A stretch of 64,000 nt of DNA from Cavia porcellus (Eukaryota; Chordata; Mammalia; Rodentia; Caviidae): assembly GCF_034190915.1 (NCBI RefSeq), contig NW_026947496.1, positions 56,678,501 through 56,742,500 of the forward strand, read 5' to 3'. How positions within the stretch are numbered: the first letter of the stretch is position 1; every line of letters starts with the position of its first letter. Under the pieces are notes generated by a model, which made no database searches, was not told the origin of the DNA, and saw only the letters and a program-made list of their open reading frames with translations. Made by a program: the position numbers and the translations under genes. Of this stretch, positions 36,475-46,888 are shown in pieces.

Positions 36475-36800
36475 GAGACTGAGTTATGTCCCCCTCAAAT
36501 TTATATGCTGAAGCTTTAACCTACAGCACCTTAGAATCTTATTCTACTTGAAAATAGAGACTTTAGAGAGATAATTGAGCCATAATCCAATCTAACTGGT
36601 GTCTTCATAAGGAGAAGAAGCAGAGGCAGCAGACTGCGGGGGCACAGGAATAAAACTGTGCACAAGGATACAGCCAGAAGGCACAGCTGCAAGGCAAGGA
36701 GAGAGGACCAAGAGAAAATAGCCCTGTGAACACCCACATCTTGGACTTTCAGGCTCAAATTTATCTCACTAGCTGGGCTGGTAACATCCCATTTAAGTCA
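36475..36800 (+). repeat. MLT1-like LTR, 5' part
   Basis: Opens GACTGAGTTATGTCCCCCTC, then AAATTTATATGCTGAAGC, AGAGAGATAATTGAGCC, CTAACTGGTGTCTTCATAAG, and later CACATCTTGGACTTTCAGG. This is the familiar MLT1 order. The closing part is not clear. Confidence 0.55.
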
Positions 36801-38984
36801 CCAAGATCTTTGAGCCTTCAAAAGCCCCCCTGTTTCATCCATGCCTCTCATGGTGTATTTAACTGCAGACAGGAGGAACATTTCAACCTGTCTAAAGGTT
36901 CCTCAAGCCAAAAACCTCTAACCAGGGTATACTGAAAGCTTTCCCTTTTACCTACCATGTAGCTTTCCCCTCTTTTTCATACCTTTGAGTCTCCATCAAA
37001 CAGAACTGATGGCAACTGATTAACCTGCTATAGAAAATTCTAATGAAAAAATTTATGTTCTTATTTGGGTTATCCTTCATTTATGTCCACAAAGTCATGC
37101 TTAAAACACTTTAATTATGCTAACTGGTTTTATTGACCACACTGAATTTTTTTTAACTTTATCTTAGTTGTATAGGATGGTTACTTTGAAATTTAAAGTT
37201 TTTTCTGGATCAAATAGAAAAGCATTAAATATAGATAATAAACATTTATTGGACTAGATAGAGTCTTCTGAGTTTCTCTTGTTTAGTCTCTGGTCCTACT
37301 GTCATATATAAACTATCTCTGATATCCTCTAAAAATCTGGATTTTCCCTAGCAACATTAACCATTTCATTGTGTAACCTGAACGATCTGCCCTTTCCCAT
37401 TTATAATAATTTCTACTTTGTTGCTTTCAAACCTATTCCCATTCTTTCTCTTCTCCTCAGGTGCAAATCAGCATACCCTATGGTACTGTTACTTCAGACA
37501 CTTGAAACATCGTTAATTTGGCCCTGCATTTGTTTTCTTATTCTTAGAAAGTGTATTTCCTTTACTTTTGCAGTGTAATTCCTGTAATACTCATGAAATG
37601 CTCTCTGGAATCCTCACTACCTGTGATGTAACGTCACCTACATGAAGCATCACATGGTCAAACCTATATAAGTATAATCACAATCACACAACTGCTCAAA
37701 GCATATCATGCTAACATGCATTGTGGATTATATGAAGCAGAGATACATACAAAGGACTCCTTTTCCCATATAGTGGCTTCATGCTCGTGTTTCACATTGT
37801 CATGACTCTTACACACTTTCCCACGTTCTTTCTGTTATAAAAGCTTTATCTCTGAAAAATGTGTGACTCCTTTGTTAGAATCCGGGGAATGAATAGTTGA
37901 AGATGAAAAGCAACTCATTTTCTTGTAAAGCAGAAATATTATCATGTGTTGATTTGAACAGTTTTGTGATCTCACATACAAATAAGTGACTTACCTTCCA
38001 AACTTTCAAAAACACATCCACATCTTGCTTGTGTATCTGGAGAAAGATCTCAGTGTTCAAAATAACTGTTGACATAACTTCTGTATTTTGTTTTCCTGCT
38101 AAATAAGGCTGGCTATATTTGACATACTTTAATTAATACTAAACCTCTGATGTTACTGAATGCAGAGAAGTTCGATATTATGAGACTTTAATAAAAATGT
38201 ATCTAATGAATTTTAGCTAGACAACCCTGTGGGCAGTTTCCACATACATGAAATGTACATTGTTAATTTCTTAAGCTGCTTCTCTGCTTTACCCCTCTCC
38301 TCTTTTTAAAAACCTGGATTCTCTTCACTATTCTGTTTATGTCTTTATCTGTCTTCCTAGATAATGGAATTTGAAATGAGATACTCATGTTAAGTAAATA
38401 GATATATTTTTGTGTACATTTTCAATTTAACAAGCCTAGGCTGAAGTCAGAATTAGATAAAAATCTAATTCTTCCTTGATTATTAATCTAATTCTTCATT
38501 CACTATTAGATAAAAATTCAATCTCTTTTATGGAAAATAATAGTCACAAGTATTATTTCACTAGCACATAGTAATTGAGGTTAGAAACTCAGGCTCAGAA
38601 TCTAGAAAAACTTGGAGTCTGAACCCAGAATTATCTCTTAATAATCTAACGGGGAAAATCAACTTAGATTTGTCCATTTTAGTTTCCTCATTTGTAAAAT
38701 AAAGTTAATAATATTCTATTTCATAGGATTGTTGTAAGTAAATGTAATAATACAGAAAGTTTTAAACCAAATATGTAGTACATACTAAGTCCTCATAATA
38801 TTTCCCGGGAAAGTGGGAGTAAAGGCTTAACAATTTGATGGAAGAAGTGCAAATATTACCTCCATTTCCAACTATGACCATTAACTGTCAGATGGGCAAA
38901 GTGAGTTACAAAAAATCGCAAAACAAATTAATGAAAGTATCAGACCTGGATTTCAATGCCAGTAAGTCTGCTAAACATGATTAG
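36801..38984. other. Unassigned intergenic sequence
   Basis: AT-rich unique-looking DNA with no recognised gene, RNA or repeat. Confidence 0.4.
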
Positions 38985-39480
38985 TGCAATATTTTTTGTA
39001 TCAACTTGACTGAGCACAAGGATGTCCAGATAGCTGGTAAAGCATTGCTTCTGGCTGTGTCTGTGAGATAATCTGGAGAGATTAGGATGTAAATGAGTAG
39101 ACTGAATAAAGATCCGCCTTCACCAGTGAGGTAGGCATGCATCACACTGGCCTTTAAGGACCCAAACAGAACAAATTAGAAGAACAAAGACAGGTTCACT
39201 CATATATATTCATGTTCTGTCTCTCTGTCTCTGTCTCTCTCTTTTCTAATTATTTCTGCTCTCAGACACTGGAATGGGTACCATCCAATCTTTTAGCCTC
39301 TGAGGTTTGCCTATGAATCCAGATTCTCAGGCCTTCACTCTGGAAGTAGGAGTTACACCACTGGCAATGTTTCCCTGGTTTTTGGGCTTGAGAATGTGAC
39401 TGAAATGACACAACCAGCTTTCCTGATTTTTCTATCTGCAGACAATGTACCAAGGGATTTCCTGGTTTCCATCTTCCCAT
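38985..39480 (+). repeat. Old LTR-like interspersed repeat
   Basis: Word order TATCAACTTGACTGAGC, AGTAGACTGAATAAAGATC, CGCCTTCACCAGTGAGG and repeated short blocks ending in 'TTACACCACTGGC' resembles a common mammalian LTR-type repeat. I cannot name the family safely. A TCTC/TGTC simple stretch is at 39219-39244. Confidence 0.35.
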
Positions 39481-40383
39481 GAGTCAATTCCCATAACGAA
39501 TTTCTTCTTTCGTATCTCTCTATAGCTTGTTGGCTTTGTTACTTTGGAAAGCTACGGCTTGTATAATCTTCCTTGGCCAAAAGTATCTGACAGCTCAGCA
39601 TGCATTTCCTTTTAAGAAAACAACCTTTATCCTTGGAGGCTTTAAGGTCCCTCTGCAGATTACCATTGAGAAATCCTTCCCTCTAGTGGCCAAACGGTGC
39701 AAAAAGAATCAGTGGGCTGGAATTTCTCCCATTTTTGTCTCTGAATCTTGAAAATGAACGAGCAGTGCAATCAGTTGACCTGTATTCATCACAACCTTGG
39801 TGGGTTATCCAGACCTAGATCTTTGTGCTAGGTCAAAAAAATTAGCTACACGAGTGTCAGTTTCTTGTCCAAAGAACTCCATCCCACAGTAATCGCTATT
39901 GTCACAAAAAATCATTGCAAAACAAACCATTCCGTAAGTCAGAGGCATGCAACAAATATTTACCTCCCTTTCTCACATCTACAAGTCAGCTGAAGTTTGG
40001 GTGATGTAGGCTTAGTCTCACACTGCTATTTGGTTCCAGGTCAACTTCCTGAGTTTGTAGCTTCCTTGAGCCAATTATATGTTATTCTCATGGAAGAGAT
40101 CAATAGTGCACGCCTGATCATGCAAGCACATGTCAAGCCTCTGAATTCATCTTATCTTCTAATGCTCCACTCACTAAATCAGGTAAACTGGCTAAGTGTA
40201 AAGTCACAGAGTGAAAACATCCTCTACCTATAGTGTGTCATTGCTGAGTAATGACTTAAAAATACTGCCAATAGTCTGATTTTCATCAGAAGCACTGTAA
40301 GGAAAAGAACAACTTTTTGTCAAACCTATAGTTTCTTAACTGCAACAGAAAGCAGGGTTTTTTTTTTTTTGTCAGATTTTTAC
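39481..40383. other. Unassigned intergenic sequence
   Basis: No gene or repeat recognised; only short frames. Confidence 0.4.
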
Positions 40384-40506
40384 TTCATATTTCAGGGTGA
40401 CCTTGAATTCACTATGTAGCCCAGACCAGCCTCAAACTCACAGCGATACTCTTGCCTCAGTCTCCCTGAGTGCTGGAATTACCGGCATACACCACCATGT
40501 CTGGCC
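40384..40506 (-). repeat. B1-like (7SL-derived) SINE
   Basis: The minus strand reads GGCCAGACATGGTGGTGTA, then AATTCCAGCACTCAGGGAG, GACTGAGGCAAGAGTAT and TGAGTTTGAGGCTGGTCTGG, then GGCTACATAGTGAATTC. This is a standard B1 body of about 120 bp. The plus-strand T-run just before 40384 is its A tail. Confidence 0.85.
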
Positions 40507-43269
40507 TATAGAATGCAGATTAACAAGAATGAAATAAAGAGAAGCTTATTAGTACACTTGTTTCAAAGAAATGGTTTTGAACTCTAACATCTTCAATAGA
40601 GAAGAATAAGTTTTAGAGAAATGGCAAGACAGTGGAAGTGGCCTTTGAGTCTCTTGCAATGACAGCTTGTGAGATAGCAGATAAACGACAGGTAAAGGGC
40701 AGGTAAGTAAAATGTGGTGACGCAGAGTCCTCCAGTAGCCTCTACAGGCTGAGAGGGGTCTGACATTTTCTTCAGTGGCTGATCTTTTCCTTCCTGGCAT
40801 GTGTTAGGGTAGGGAGTGGGAAAGGTTTTTGATTATTTTGTTTGTTTGTTTTCAGTTTCTAAAAAGTTTGTGTTTTTTCTACATTTGCTTCTGAACTGCC
40901 TATTGCTCAACAATGCTTTATATTGATATATTCTAGTGTCCCATACTTCTGTAATTTTCTTTTTGTAATGCAAATACCACTGGAGAAAGAAAACCATAAA
41001 ACCCTCTCTGTTAACAACCTACCTTGACTTTAGCTGTTCAGTTAGCTAGGAGCCAGAATCTACAGATAGCTAATAAGAACCTCTGGAATGAGACACAGAT
41101 GGATTCAAATTACCAAAGGGGTTTTAGGAGAAAGCTAAATCTACAAAGGGGCATATAAAAATTTAGGTGAGTGAGGTTGTCTGGATCTAAGAGGAAAGAT
41201 TAGTTTTACAGGACATCTATATATCTACCTTCAATGAAACAGAAAAAGAAAATAGTTTACTGGTGCCTTAAATTGGCAAGAATGAATGGATCCTTGATTT
41301 ATGTCTTACATACAATGGCTCAGATATTTTCCTATGCTTTGGTATTGCTGTACCATCAGCTTGGAATCATGCAAAAACTAGTACAAGGCCTTGTCTGTGG
41401 GAAAGCTGAGTAAAGTGTCTTGTGACTCTGATTCCAGGAGAGCATGTATCTTTAAGCATGTCTGGTTTTTATTTTTTCTATTACATTTTGAATGAGGTCA
41501 TCAGAGTTGCCAGGCTGGGTCACTTCATGAATTACACATACTTACCGGACTCTAAGGAAGCCTTCAATGAGTGTTAATTATTGTGTTACTTGAACTTCAA
41601 AAGAATGGGAGAAGTAGAGAGGGCATGCCCATATCTGAAGTCTAGCCTTGTCTACAAGTGTTAAAATGTGAAGACATGTGAGAATTTGGAGTACAAATAT
41701 GAAGGCAGTGGTGAAGTTTGGAGGCGGGGAATGTTTGCTATATTATCCTGTTTAGCTACTTGGAAAGATATAATAAAAATATAAAATGGCCTCATTTGGA
41801 CAGAGTACAGTTCCACTCCCAAATGTATCAGCATCCATTAACTACACTTTTATGCAAATGAGGTAGATATATGGCTTAAAAGTCAACTGCTCTCAGAATA
41901 AAGAATAAATTCCCCAAGCCCATTTTAAGCCAAATAAATGACAAAAACTCTCATCAAGAGAGATGATTGACATTGCATAGTCCATGAAATTTTCCTTTTT
42001 AAAATCATGGCATTCTATAACATAAAGAGATAGTGATTATATTATGTAGCCCCCCAACTTAAGAATTAGGAAAAAGGTACTACTGGGAACACAATAATAA
42101 GATGCCCTACAATGAATGCAATTAGGCTGAGCCAGATTAGTGAATCCACTGAGGATGAGCCACAGGCTGATTATCTTGAATTTAATTTGCTGCTTTTGAT
42201 ATTTTTTCTCTGCATTTTAGCAATTCCATAGAGATCAGCTTACAACAGCTTCATTTTTCAATTGGTCTATTTTTTTTATTTGTGTGTTTTGTTTTTGCAT
42301 CATGTATAAGAAAATGTAAGTACTCAGGACTATTATCAGTCTTCCAACAGTCTCATCTTTTCTAGTAAAACGTAACAGTGTATCATTTCACATTTAAATC
42401 TTCTTCCTTGGGATACCTCTAGAGCAAATATTTTTAAATAGGGCACTAGAACATTTTACAAATAGTGAGACTTGTTGAAAATGAACTTAAACTTGGTGAG
42501 TGAAATAAAACATCTCTGTGTAGCTTTTCTGTCTCTTGAAATACCAAAATTTCAAATAAAGTGACAAGATTCTATAAATACTCAGGAGGTGTTTCCTTTG
42601 TTCCGAGAACAGGCAGACATGGTTACGAGGGGAGAAAGCAGCACGTTTGTAACTGTTTAACTCTGAGTGAATCCCACTGACTCCTCATCTGTGTGACTGG
42701 ACTGTGCCCCCTGTTATCTCTCTTCATACTTTTCATCAAGAAATTTTATACTGCTCAAGATACCATGAGTACCATCTTGCCTTTACCACACATTTCACAG
42801 AAAAGATAGGGATGCTTCCAAATTAGACTCCACCTTTGCATCTTCCTACAATCTCAAGAGTTTGAATCAGACTGTTTTCTTCTCTCTTTTTCAGCATTAT
42901 TCAGCCCTACTTCTTCTCCCTCTTTCCTTTTCTTCTTCTTCTCTTTCTCCTTCTCTTTCTTCTTCTTTTATTTTTCTGAGAACCAGGTTTAATTTTTATT
43001 ACCACACTTCAATGGGTGACTTTTTATGCCTCTTCCTTCTACTGTATTTCATAGAGTGGCCCGAAGTATGTATGGTATCATTTTTATATTAAAGACAATA
43101 GACAACAAAAACAATGATACAAAATTTCAAAAGATGATGGCAGGAGATAATGATGGCTAACACATTTTTGAAATTGTTATATTCAAAGTAGTTACTTAGG
43201 TTACAAAATATGGCATGAAAAACAATCATGCAGTATAAACAAAGATCTTCCTATTCAATTAACTAATAG
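40507..43269. other. Unassigned intergenic sequence with a pyrimidine tract
   Basis: No gene recognised. A TTC/CTTC-rich polypyrimidine tract covers about 42909-42972. The short frame across it (42862-43092) is a by-product of the tract. Confidence 0.4.
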
Positions 43270-43436
43270 AAATTAGTAGTATATCTATCTTCCTCTTTTC
43301 TCTTCCTTGTTTTCTCCTTTCCCCAATCCCAGATTATCTTTCTTTTTGAACAGTTTCTTCCCATCCCACAATATCTATTGTATATTTTGGATCTCATTTA
43401 CTCTTTAAGTTTCTTACCCTAGAGAGACAATATGAG

Positions 43437-44127
43437 GTTTACACATGCAAGTCTGATTTATTTCACCAATGATTATGGTTTCAAGTTATTTCCATTTACC
43501 TATAAAAGTTTCAAGTTCATCCTTTTTATAGTTGAGTAGTACTCCATTACCACATCTTTTCTATCCATTCCACAGTTGATGGACATTTAGATTGTTCCCA
43601 AAACTTAGCTGTTTCCAATATTTCATGATGTTTTTATGATATGGTATTTTATGATGTTTTATGATGTATTTTATGATGTGATATTTTATGATGTTTTTAA
43701 TTATTCTAGGATAATATTCAGCAAGGGAATAGCTGGGTCAAATGGGAACTCTAATCATAGATTTCTGAGGGATCTCTATACTAATTTTCACAGTGATTGT
43801 AACAGTCTACACTCCCATCAACAGTGGAGAAGAGTTCCTTTTTCCTGGCAGTCCCTCCAGCAGTTGTGATTGGTTGATTTCTTGATGAGAACCATTCTTT
43901 CTTGAGTGAGATGGAATCTCAGTACTGTTTAATTTGCATATCTCAAATGACCAATGATGTTGAACATTTTTTCGTATATTTATTTTTCATTTGTATTTAT
44001 TCATCTGAGAAATGTGTTCATATCAGATGCCCATTTTTGTGGACTGGGTCTCTGATTTTGGAGGGCCTAATTTTTTCAATCCTTTATATATTCTGGATAG
44101 AAATCCTTTGTCTGAGGGACAATTGGC
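43437..44127 (-). pseudogene. L1-D ORF2, C-terminal end
   Basis: Reverse complement of the last part of L1 ORF2. It is recognised from plus-strand words shared with L1-B: GAGTAGTACTCCATT, CAGTTGATGGACATTTAG, ACACTCCCATCAACAGTG and GAGATGGAATCTCAGT. A TTTTATGATG-type minisatellite of about 75 bp (43623-43700) has expanded inside it. It is non-functional. Confidence 0.75.
43623..43700. repeat. TTTTATGATG-type minisatellite
   Basis: Irregular repeats of TTTTATGATG and TATTTTATGATG. The unit is absent from the matching place in L1-A, L1-B and L1-C, so it arose locally inside L1-D. Confidence 0.7.
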
Positions 44128-44137
44128 TGTTGGGAGC

Positions 44138-44320
44138 TCGACCGAGTGATATGAGGCCTGTGGTGAGGAGTGAAGCCTGAGCTAGATTGCCCCTCCCGTC
44201 GACCGAGTGATATGAGGCCTGTGGTGAGGAGTGAAGCCTGAGCTAGATTGCCCCTCCCGTCGACCGAGTGATATGAGGCCTGTGGTGAGGAGTGAAGCCT
44301 GAGCTAGATTACCCCTCCCA
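44138..44320 (+). repeat. Three 61-bp tandem repeats in U3
   Basis: Units start at TCGACCGAG at 44138, 44199 and 44260, exactly 61 bp apart. The first two are identical. The third differs by G-to-A at two places near its end (GATTAC, CCCATC). They lie upstream of the promoter boxes, where retroviral enhancers sit. The same block is at 52752-52934. Confidence 0.9.
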
Positions 44321-44409
44321 TCGAGTATGCCAAGATGGCGCCCATTTCCTGCTCCCTAGCTAGTAAACAACACGCCCTGTAAGCTAGTCTGCCCAGCAAC
44401 AGCTGACGC

Positions 44410-44490
44410 TGGCCAATCAGCTCGTCTTGCCTACTTTGATGTGATTGGTCGATGTGTCCATATATATGCTGACACCACCCCTGGGGCGAG
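44410..44490 (+). promoter_or_regulatory. LTR core promoter: CCAAT boxes and TATA-like box
   Basis: CCAAT at 44413-44417 within GGCCAATCAG, an inverted copy ATTGG at 44444-44448, and CATATATATGCT at about 44458-44469. The spacing suits RNA polymerase II with a start near 44490. An equivalent set is in the 3' LTR 8,614 bp downstream. Confidence 0.7.
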
Positions 44491-44610
44491 AACACACACC
44501 AAGAAGAGGGACTGCTGAGAGAAGCACACAAGGAGCCGTAGGGAACGGACCAGAGGAGGCTTCCCTCAGGCGGGATCCGAGATCCCGGAACAGGGCGTAC
44601 GGAGAGAGAA

Positions 44611-44616
44611 AATAAA
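44611..44616 (+). terminator. LTR polyadenylation signal
   Basis: AATAAA in R, followed 25-40 bp later by a GT/T-rich element. The functional copy for transcript ends is the 3' LTR one at 53225-53230. Confidence 0.75.
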
Positions 44617-44684
44617 TCAGAGGCTATCCGCCGACTACTCGTGTCGTGTGTTTTTTCCTGCCGGCCGGGATCGACACCGACATT

Positions 44685-44702
44685 TGGTGGCCCGTACGGG
44701 GA
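44685..44702 (+). other. Primer binding site matching tRNA-Ile
   Basis: TGGTGGCCCGTACGGGGA lies two bases after the LTR. Its reverse complement ends TACGGGCCACCA and matches, over 18 bases, the 3' end of mammalian tRNA-Ile (AAT) as I recall it. Betaretroviruses usually use lysine tRNAs and IAPs use phenylalanine tRNA, so this primer is unexpected here. Confidence 0.8.
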
Positions 44703-44754
44703 ACTGATCACCCCCGAGGCGAGGCGGACGACGCTCCAGTATTGCTCTGCAGGA

Positions 44755-44763
44755 CAGGTGAGT
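44755..44763 (+). promoter_or_regulatory. Major splice donor
   Basis: CAG/GTGAGT, a consensus 5' splice site, 75 bp after the LTR and before gag. It is the natural partner of the acceptor at 50131-50147 for making env mRNA. Confidence 0.75.
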
Positions 44764-44883
44764 AGGGGATAAACCTGGGCTCTGGGTGGCGCGCACCTAC
44801 AGGGCTTTTTAGACTCCCCTCAAGCTCACGTGTATGTGGCAGGTTAGCCTCACACGGTGAGAACGGACTCCTCAGTGACAGGC

Positions 44884-45669
44884 ATGGGCAACTTACCCAC
44901 TAAGAGTTCCAAGTCACTGGTAAGAGCGGTGAAAGACCTGCTCAAGATTTCAGGTATATCAATGAGCTCCAAGACACTTACGGAGTTTCTCCAACAAGTA
45001 GATGAGGCGGCACCCTGGTTCCTGCCGACGGGGCACTTGTCCCTACCTTGCTGGGAGAAATTAGGTAAGGATTTAGAAAGAGCAGAAGAGGAGCGCCGAC
45101 TCCCACTTTCGGTTCGGCCGCTCTGGGAGATGATTCATTCATGCCTCAAAGGGGAGAGGAATGGGGCTAAGGATAGCGCAGATGGGCTCTCTCAGGCCCG
45201 CCGAGCTTTTGAAGGGGCCCGTTCGGAGTCCTCCCGAGAGGGGTCCGTCGCAGGGAGCGTGCGGAGGCGCTCGCGAGAGCGAGGCAAGAGAGAGGTACCC
45301 CCTGCCTCGGATTCCTCGGGCTCAGATACCTCGGAAGGTGAGGACAATGAGGCAAGTGACCCCCCTAATCCCTTTGCAGCTTTACATAGAGACCTAGTCA
45401 AGATGCAGACAGACCTAGAGAAGGGAAGGAAACTCCTGAGCACTCCCCAACGGAAAGCCGTAGAGCCTTCCGCGCAACCCTGGGAGGTCCCAAACACCGG
45501 TTCCTGTGGTGAGATGGCGGCCTGGGGCCATCCTCCGTCACCCCCCCCCATGGAGGGAGTGGCCTGGACCGTTGTCACATGTAGGGCCACCATCTTGTCT
45601 GCCTGGCGACCCGCCATCTTGTGCCCCAAAGACTGGTCGGCCATGTTACAAAGAGATACAATTTTGTGA
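44884..45669 (+). pseudogene. gag: gag, N-terminal part (matrix and following region)
   Basis: The start is the ATG at 44884, chosen because it has G at -3 and +4 and gives Met-Gly-Asn (MGNLPTKSS), an N-myristoylation signal. The frame runs 261 codons. Residues 1-100 look like a betaretroviral matrix domain (LVRAVKDLLKISGI, PWFLPTG, PLWEMIHSCLKGE). A charged, Ser/Arg/Glu-rich linker follows (about residues 115-170). The frame ends at TGA 45667-45669 before any capsid. Capsid and nucleocapsid continue in another frame from about 45700, so gag is split by a net one-base shift. The C9 tract at 45541-45549 is the likeliest place. As it stands only a truncated membrane-targeted Gag could be made. 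Confidence 0.85.
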
Positions 45670-45699
45670 TAGGGAGGGACAGACATCTCATGGGGAGGC

Positions 45700-46888
45700 A
45701 CCACCCTGTGAAAAAATGCCAAGGTCCCAGGGAAGGTATTTTCGTAGATGGACATTTAGAATGGAACAGATTCCTCAAGGGGCGAATGAGTATGAACAAT
45801 GTGGGCTTTATCCGGTGCTCCTAGCGCAAGGCCAAGGACCCAATTACTGGGAACCACTGGAGATCAAGCAAATTAAGGAGCTTAAAAATGCGGTTGCCAC
45901 ATTTGGCCCTACTGCTCCTTACACTATAACTATGTTGGAGAATTTGTCTGCCGGTGGCTTTCTGACGCCCAGTGATTGGACCCAACTGGCTAAAGCCTGC
46001 CTGGCCCCCGGGGCTTTTCTGGATTGGCGCGCCTGGTATACTGAGTTTGCCGCCGAACAGGCTGAAAAAAATGCGGCTAGGGGCCATAGGGGGCAAAATG
46101 AGGATATGCTTATGGGTAAGGGTCAGTACGCTCAAGATCAAACTAGATTCCCTCCAAATGTGTATGAACAGATACATAACATAGGCATCCGCGCCTGGAA
46201 GCAGGTAAACAACACAGGGGTGGCCTCACAATGCCTCTCTAAAATTGTTCAGGGCAACACAGAACCTTTTGTGGATTTTGTGGCCAGAATGCAGGAGGCA
46301 GCTGACAGACTCTTTTCAGATCCGAGTGCTGCTGCTCCTCTTATTAAACAGTTAATCTTCGAACAGTGCACCAAGGACTGCAGGGCAGCCATAGCACCCC
46401 ATAAAGGTAAAAACATAGAGGCGTGGATTAAAATTTGTAGAGAAATAGGGGGGCCATTATCCAACTCAGGCGTGGCTGCCCTTTTAGCCGCCGCCTTACA
46501 ACAGACAGGGCCTCAGAAGACCAATCACCCTGGTAAGCCCAGGGGATGTTTCCAGTGTGGGGATCCCAGCCATATAAGAAAAAACTGCCCCAAGACCGGA
46601 CAGGGGGAGTTTATATCCAAGAGACAGAAATCAGACAGACGAACGGGAACCTGCGAAAGGTGCGGTAAAGGTTCTCACAAAGCAAAAGATTGCAGATCTA
46701 TTTTTGATGCCCAGGGGAACCGTATTAGTGGCAGGGAGACTACGGAGCCAAAAAACGGCCAGAGGGGGCCCTCCTTACGGACGGGCCCCCACTCCCTAGA
46801 CAGGACAACACAAGATGGCACCCCCCCACAGGGGCCACCCCCGGGCCAGCAGGCGTGGACCTCTGTGTCGCCTCCAGACTCCTATTAA
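45700..46888 (+). pseudogene. gag: gag, C-terminal part (capsid and nucleocapsid)
   Basis: This frame is open from 45506 to TAA at 46886-46888, but coding similarity starts after the gag frame change. Capsid begins near 45812 (PVLLAQGQGPNYWEPL), with TAPYTITMLENLSAG and the major homology region at about 46250-46309 (QGNTEPFVDFVARMQEA). Nucleocapsid has two CCHC zinc knuckles, CFQCGDPSHIRKNC (46548-46589) and CERCGKGSHKAKDC (46653-46694). A -1 frameshift site at 46750-46756 leads into pro. There is no start codon of its own in a sensible place, and it depends on the broken upstream frame. Boundaries between mature proteins are inferred. Confidence 0.9.
46750..46790 (+). promoter_or_regulatory. 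gag-pro -1 ribosomal frameshift signal
   Basis: A AAA AAC at 46750-46756 is in the gag frame (Pro-Lys-Asn). Seven bases later comes a perfect 8-bp stem, GGGGGCCC (46764-46771) with GGGCCCCC (46783-46790) around an 11-base loop. A slip by -1 enters the pro frame, which is open from 46756. The heptamer is the type used by MMTV. Confidence 0.9.

Larger units (their letters stand above)
44128..44682 (+). repeat. 5' LTR (U3-R-U5), 555 bp
   Basis: Runs from TGTTGGGAGCTCG to GATCGACACCGACA. The U3 part holds three 61-bp repeats, a YY1-like CAAGATGGCG at 44331-44340, a CCAAT box and a TATA-like box. R begins about 44490 by TATA spacing. AATAAA is at 44611-44616, followed by a GT-rich stretch (GTGTCGTGTGTTTTTT, 44641-44656). 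This puts the R/U5 boundary near 44635. The 3' copy is 52742-53296. Confidence 0.95.

Noticed and set aside
42862..43092. Serine/leucine-rich frame as a peptide gene
   Set aside because: It is a translation of a polypyrimidine tract.
44138..44320. CRISPR-like array
   Set aside because: The three repeats are directly adjacent without spacers and lie in a retroviral U3.
44304..44711. Antisense open frame of about 135 codons in the LTR, repeated at 52918-53337
   Set aside because: It appears twice only because the LTRs are identical. It shows no known domain and no antisense promoter is evident.
45902..45925. PTAP-type late domain in Gag
   Set aside because: The PTAP letters fall inside the capsid segment FGPTAPYT, which is a structural segment in betaretroviral capsids, not in a linker.
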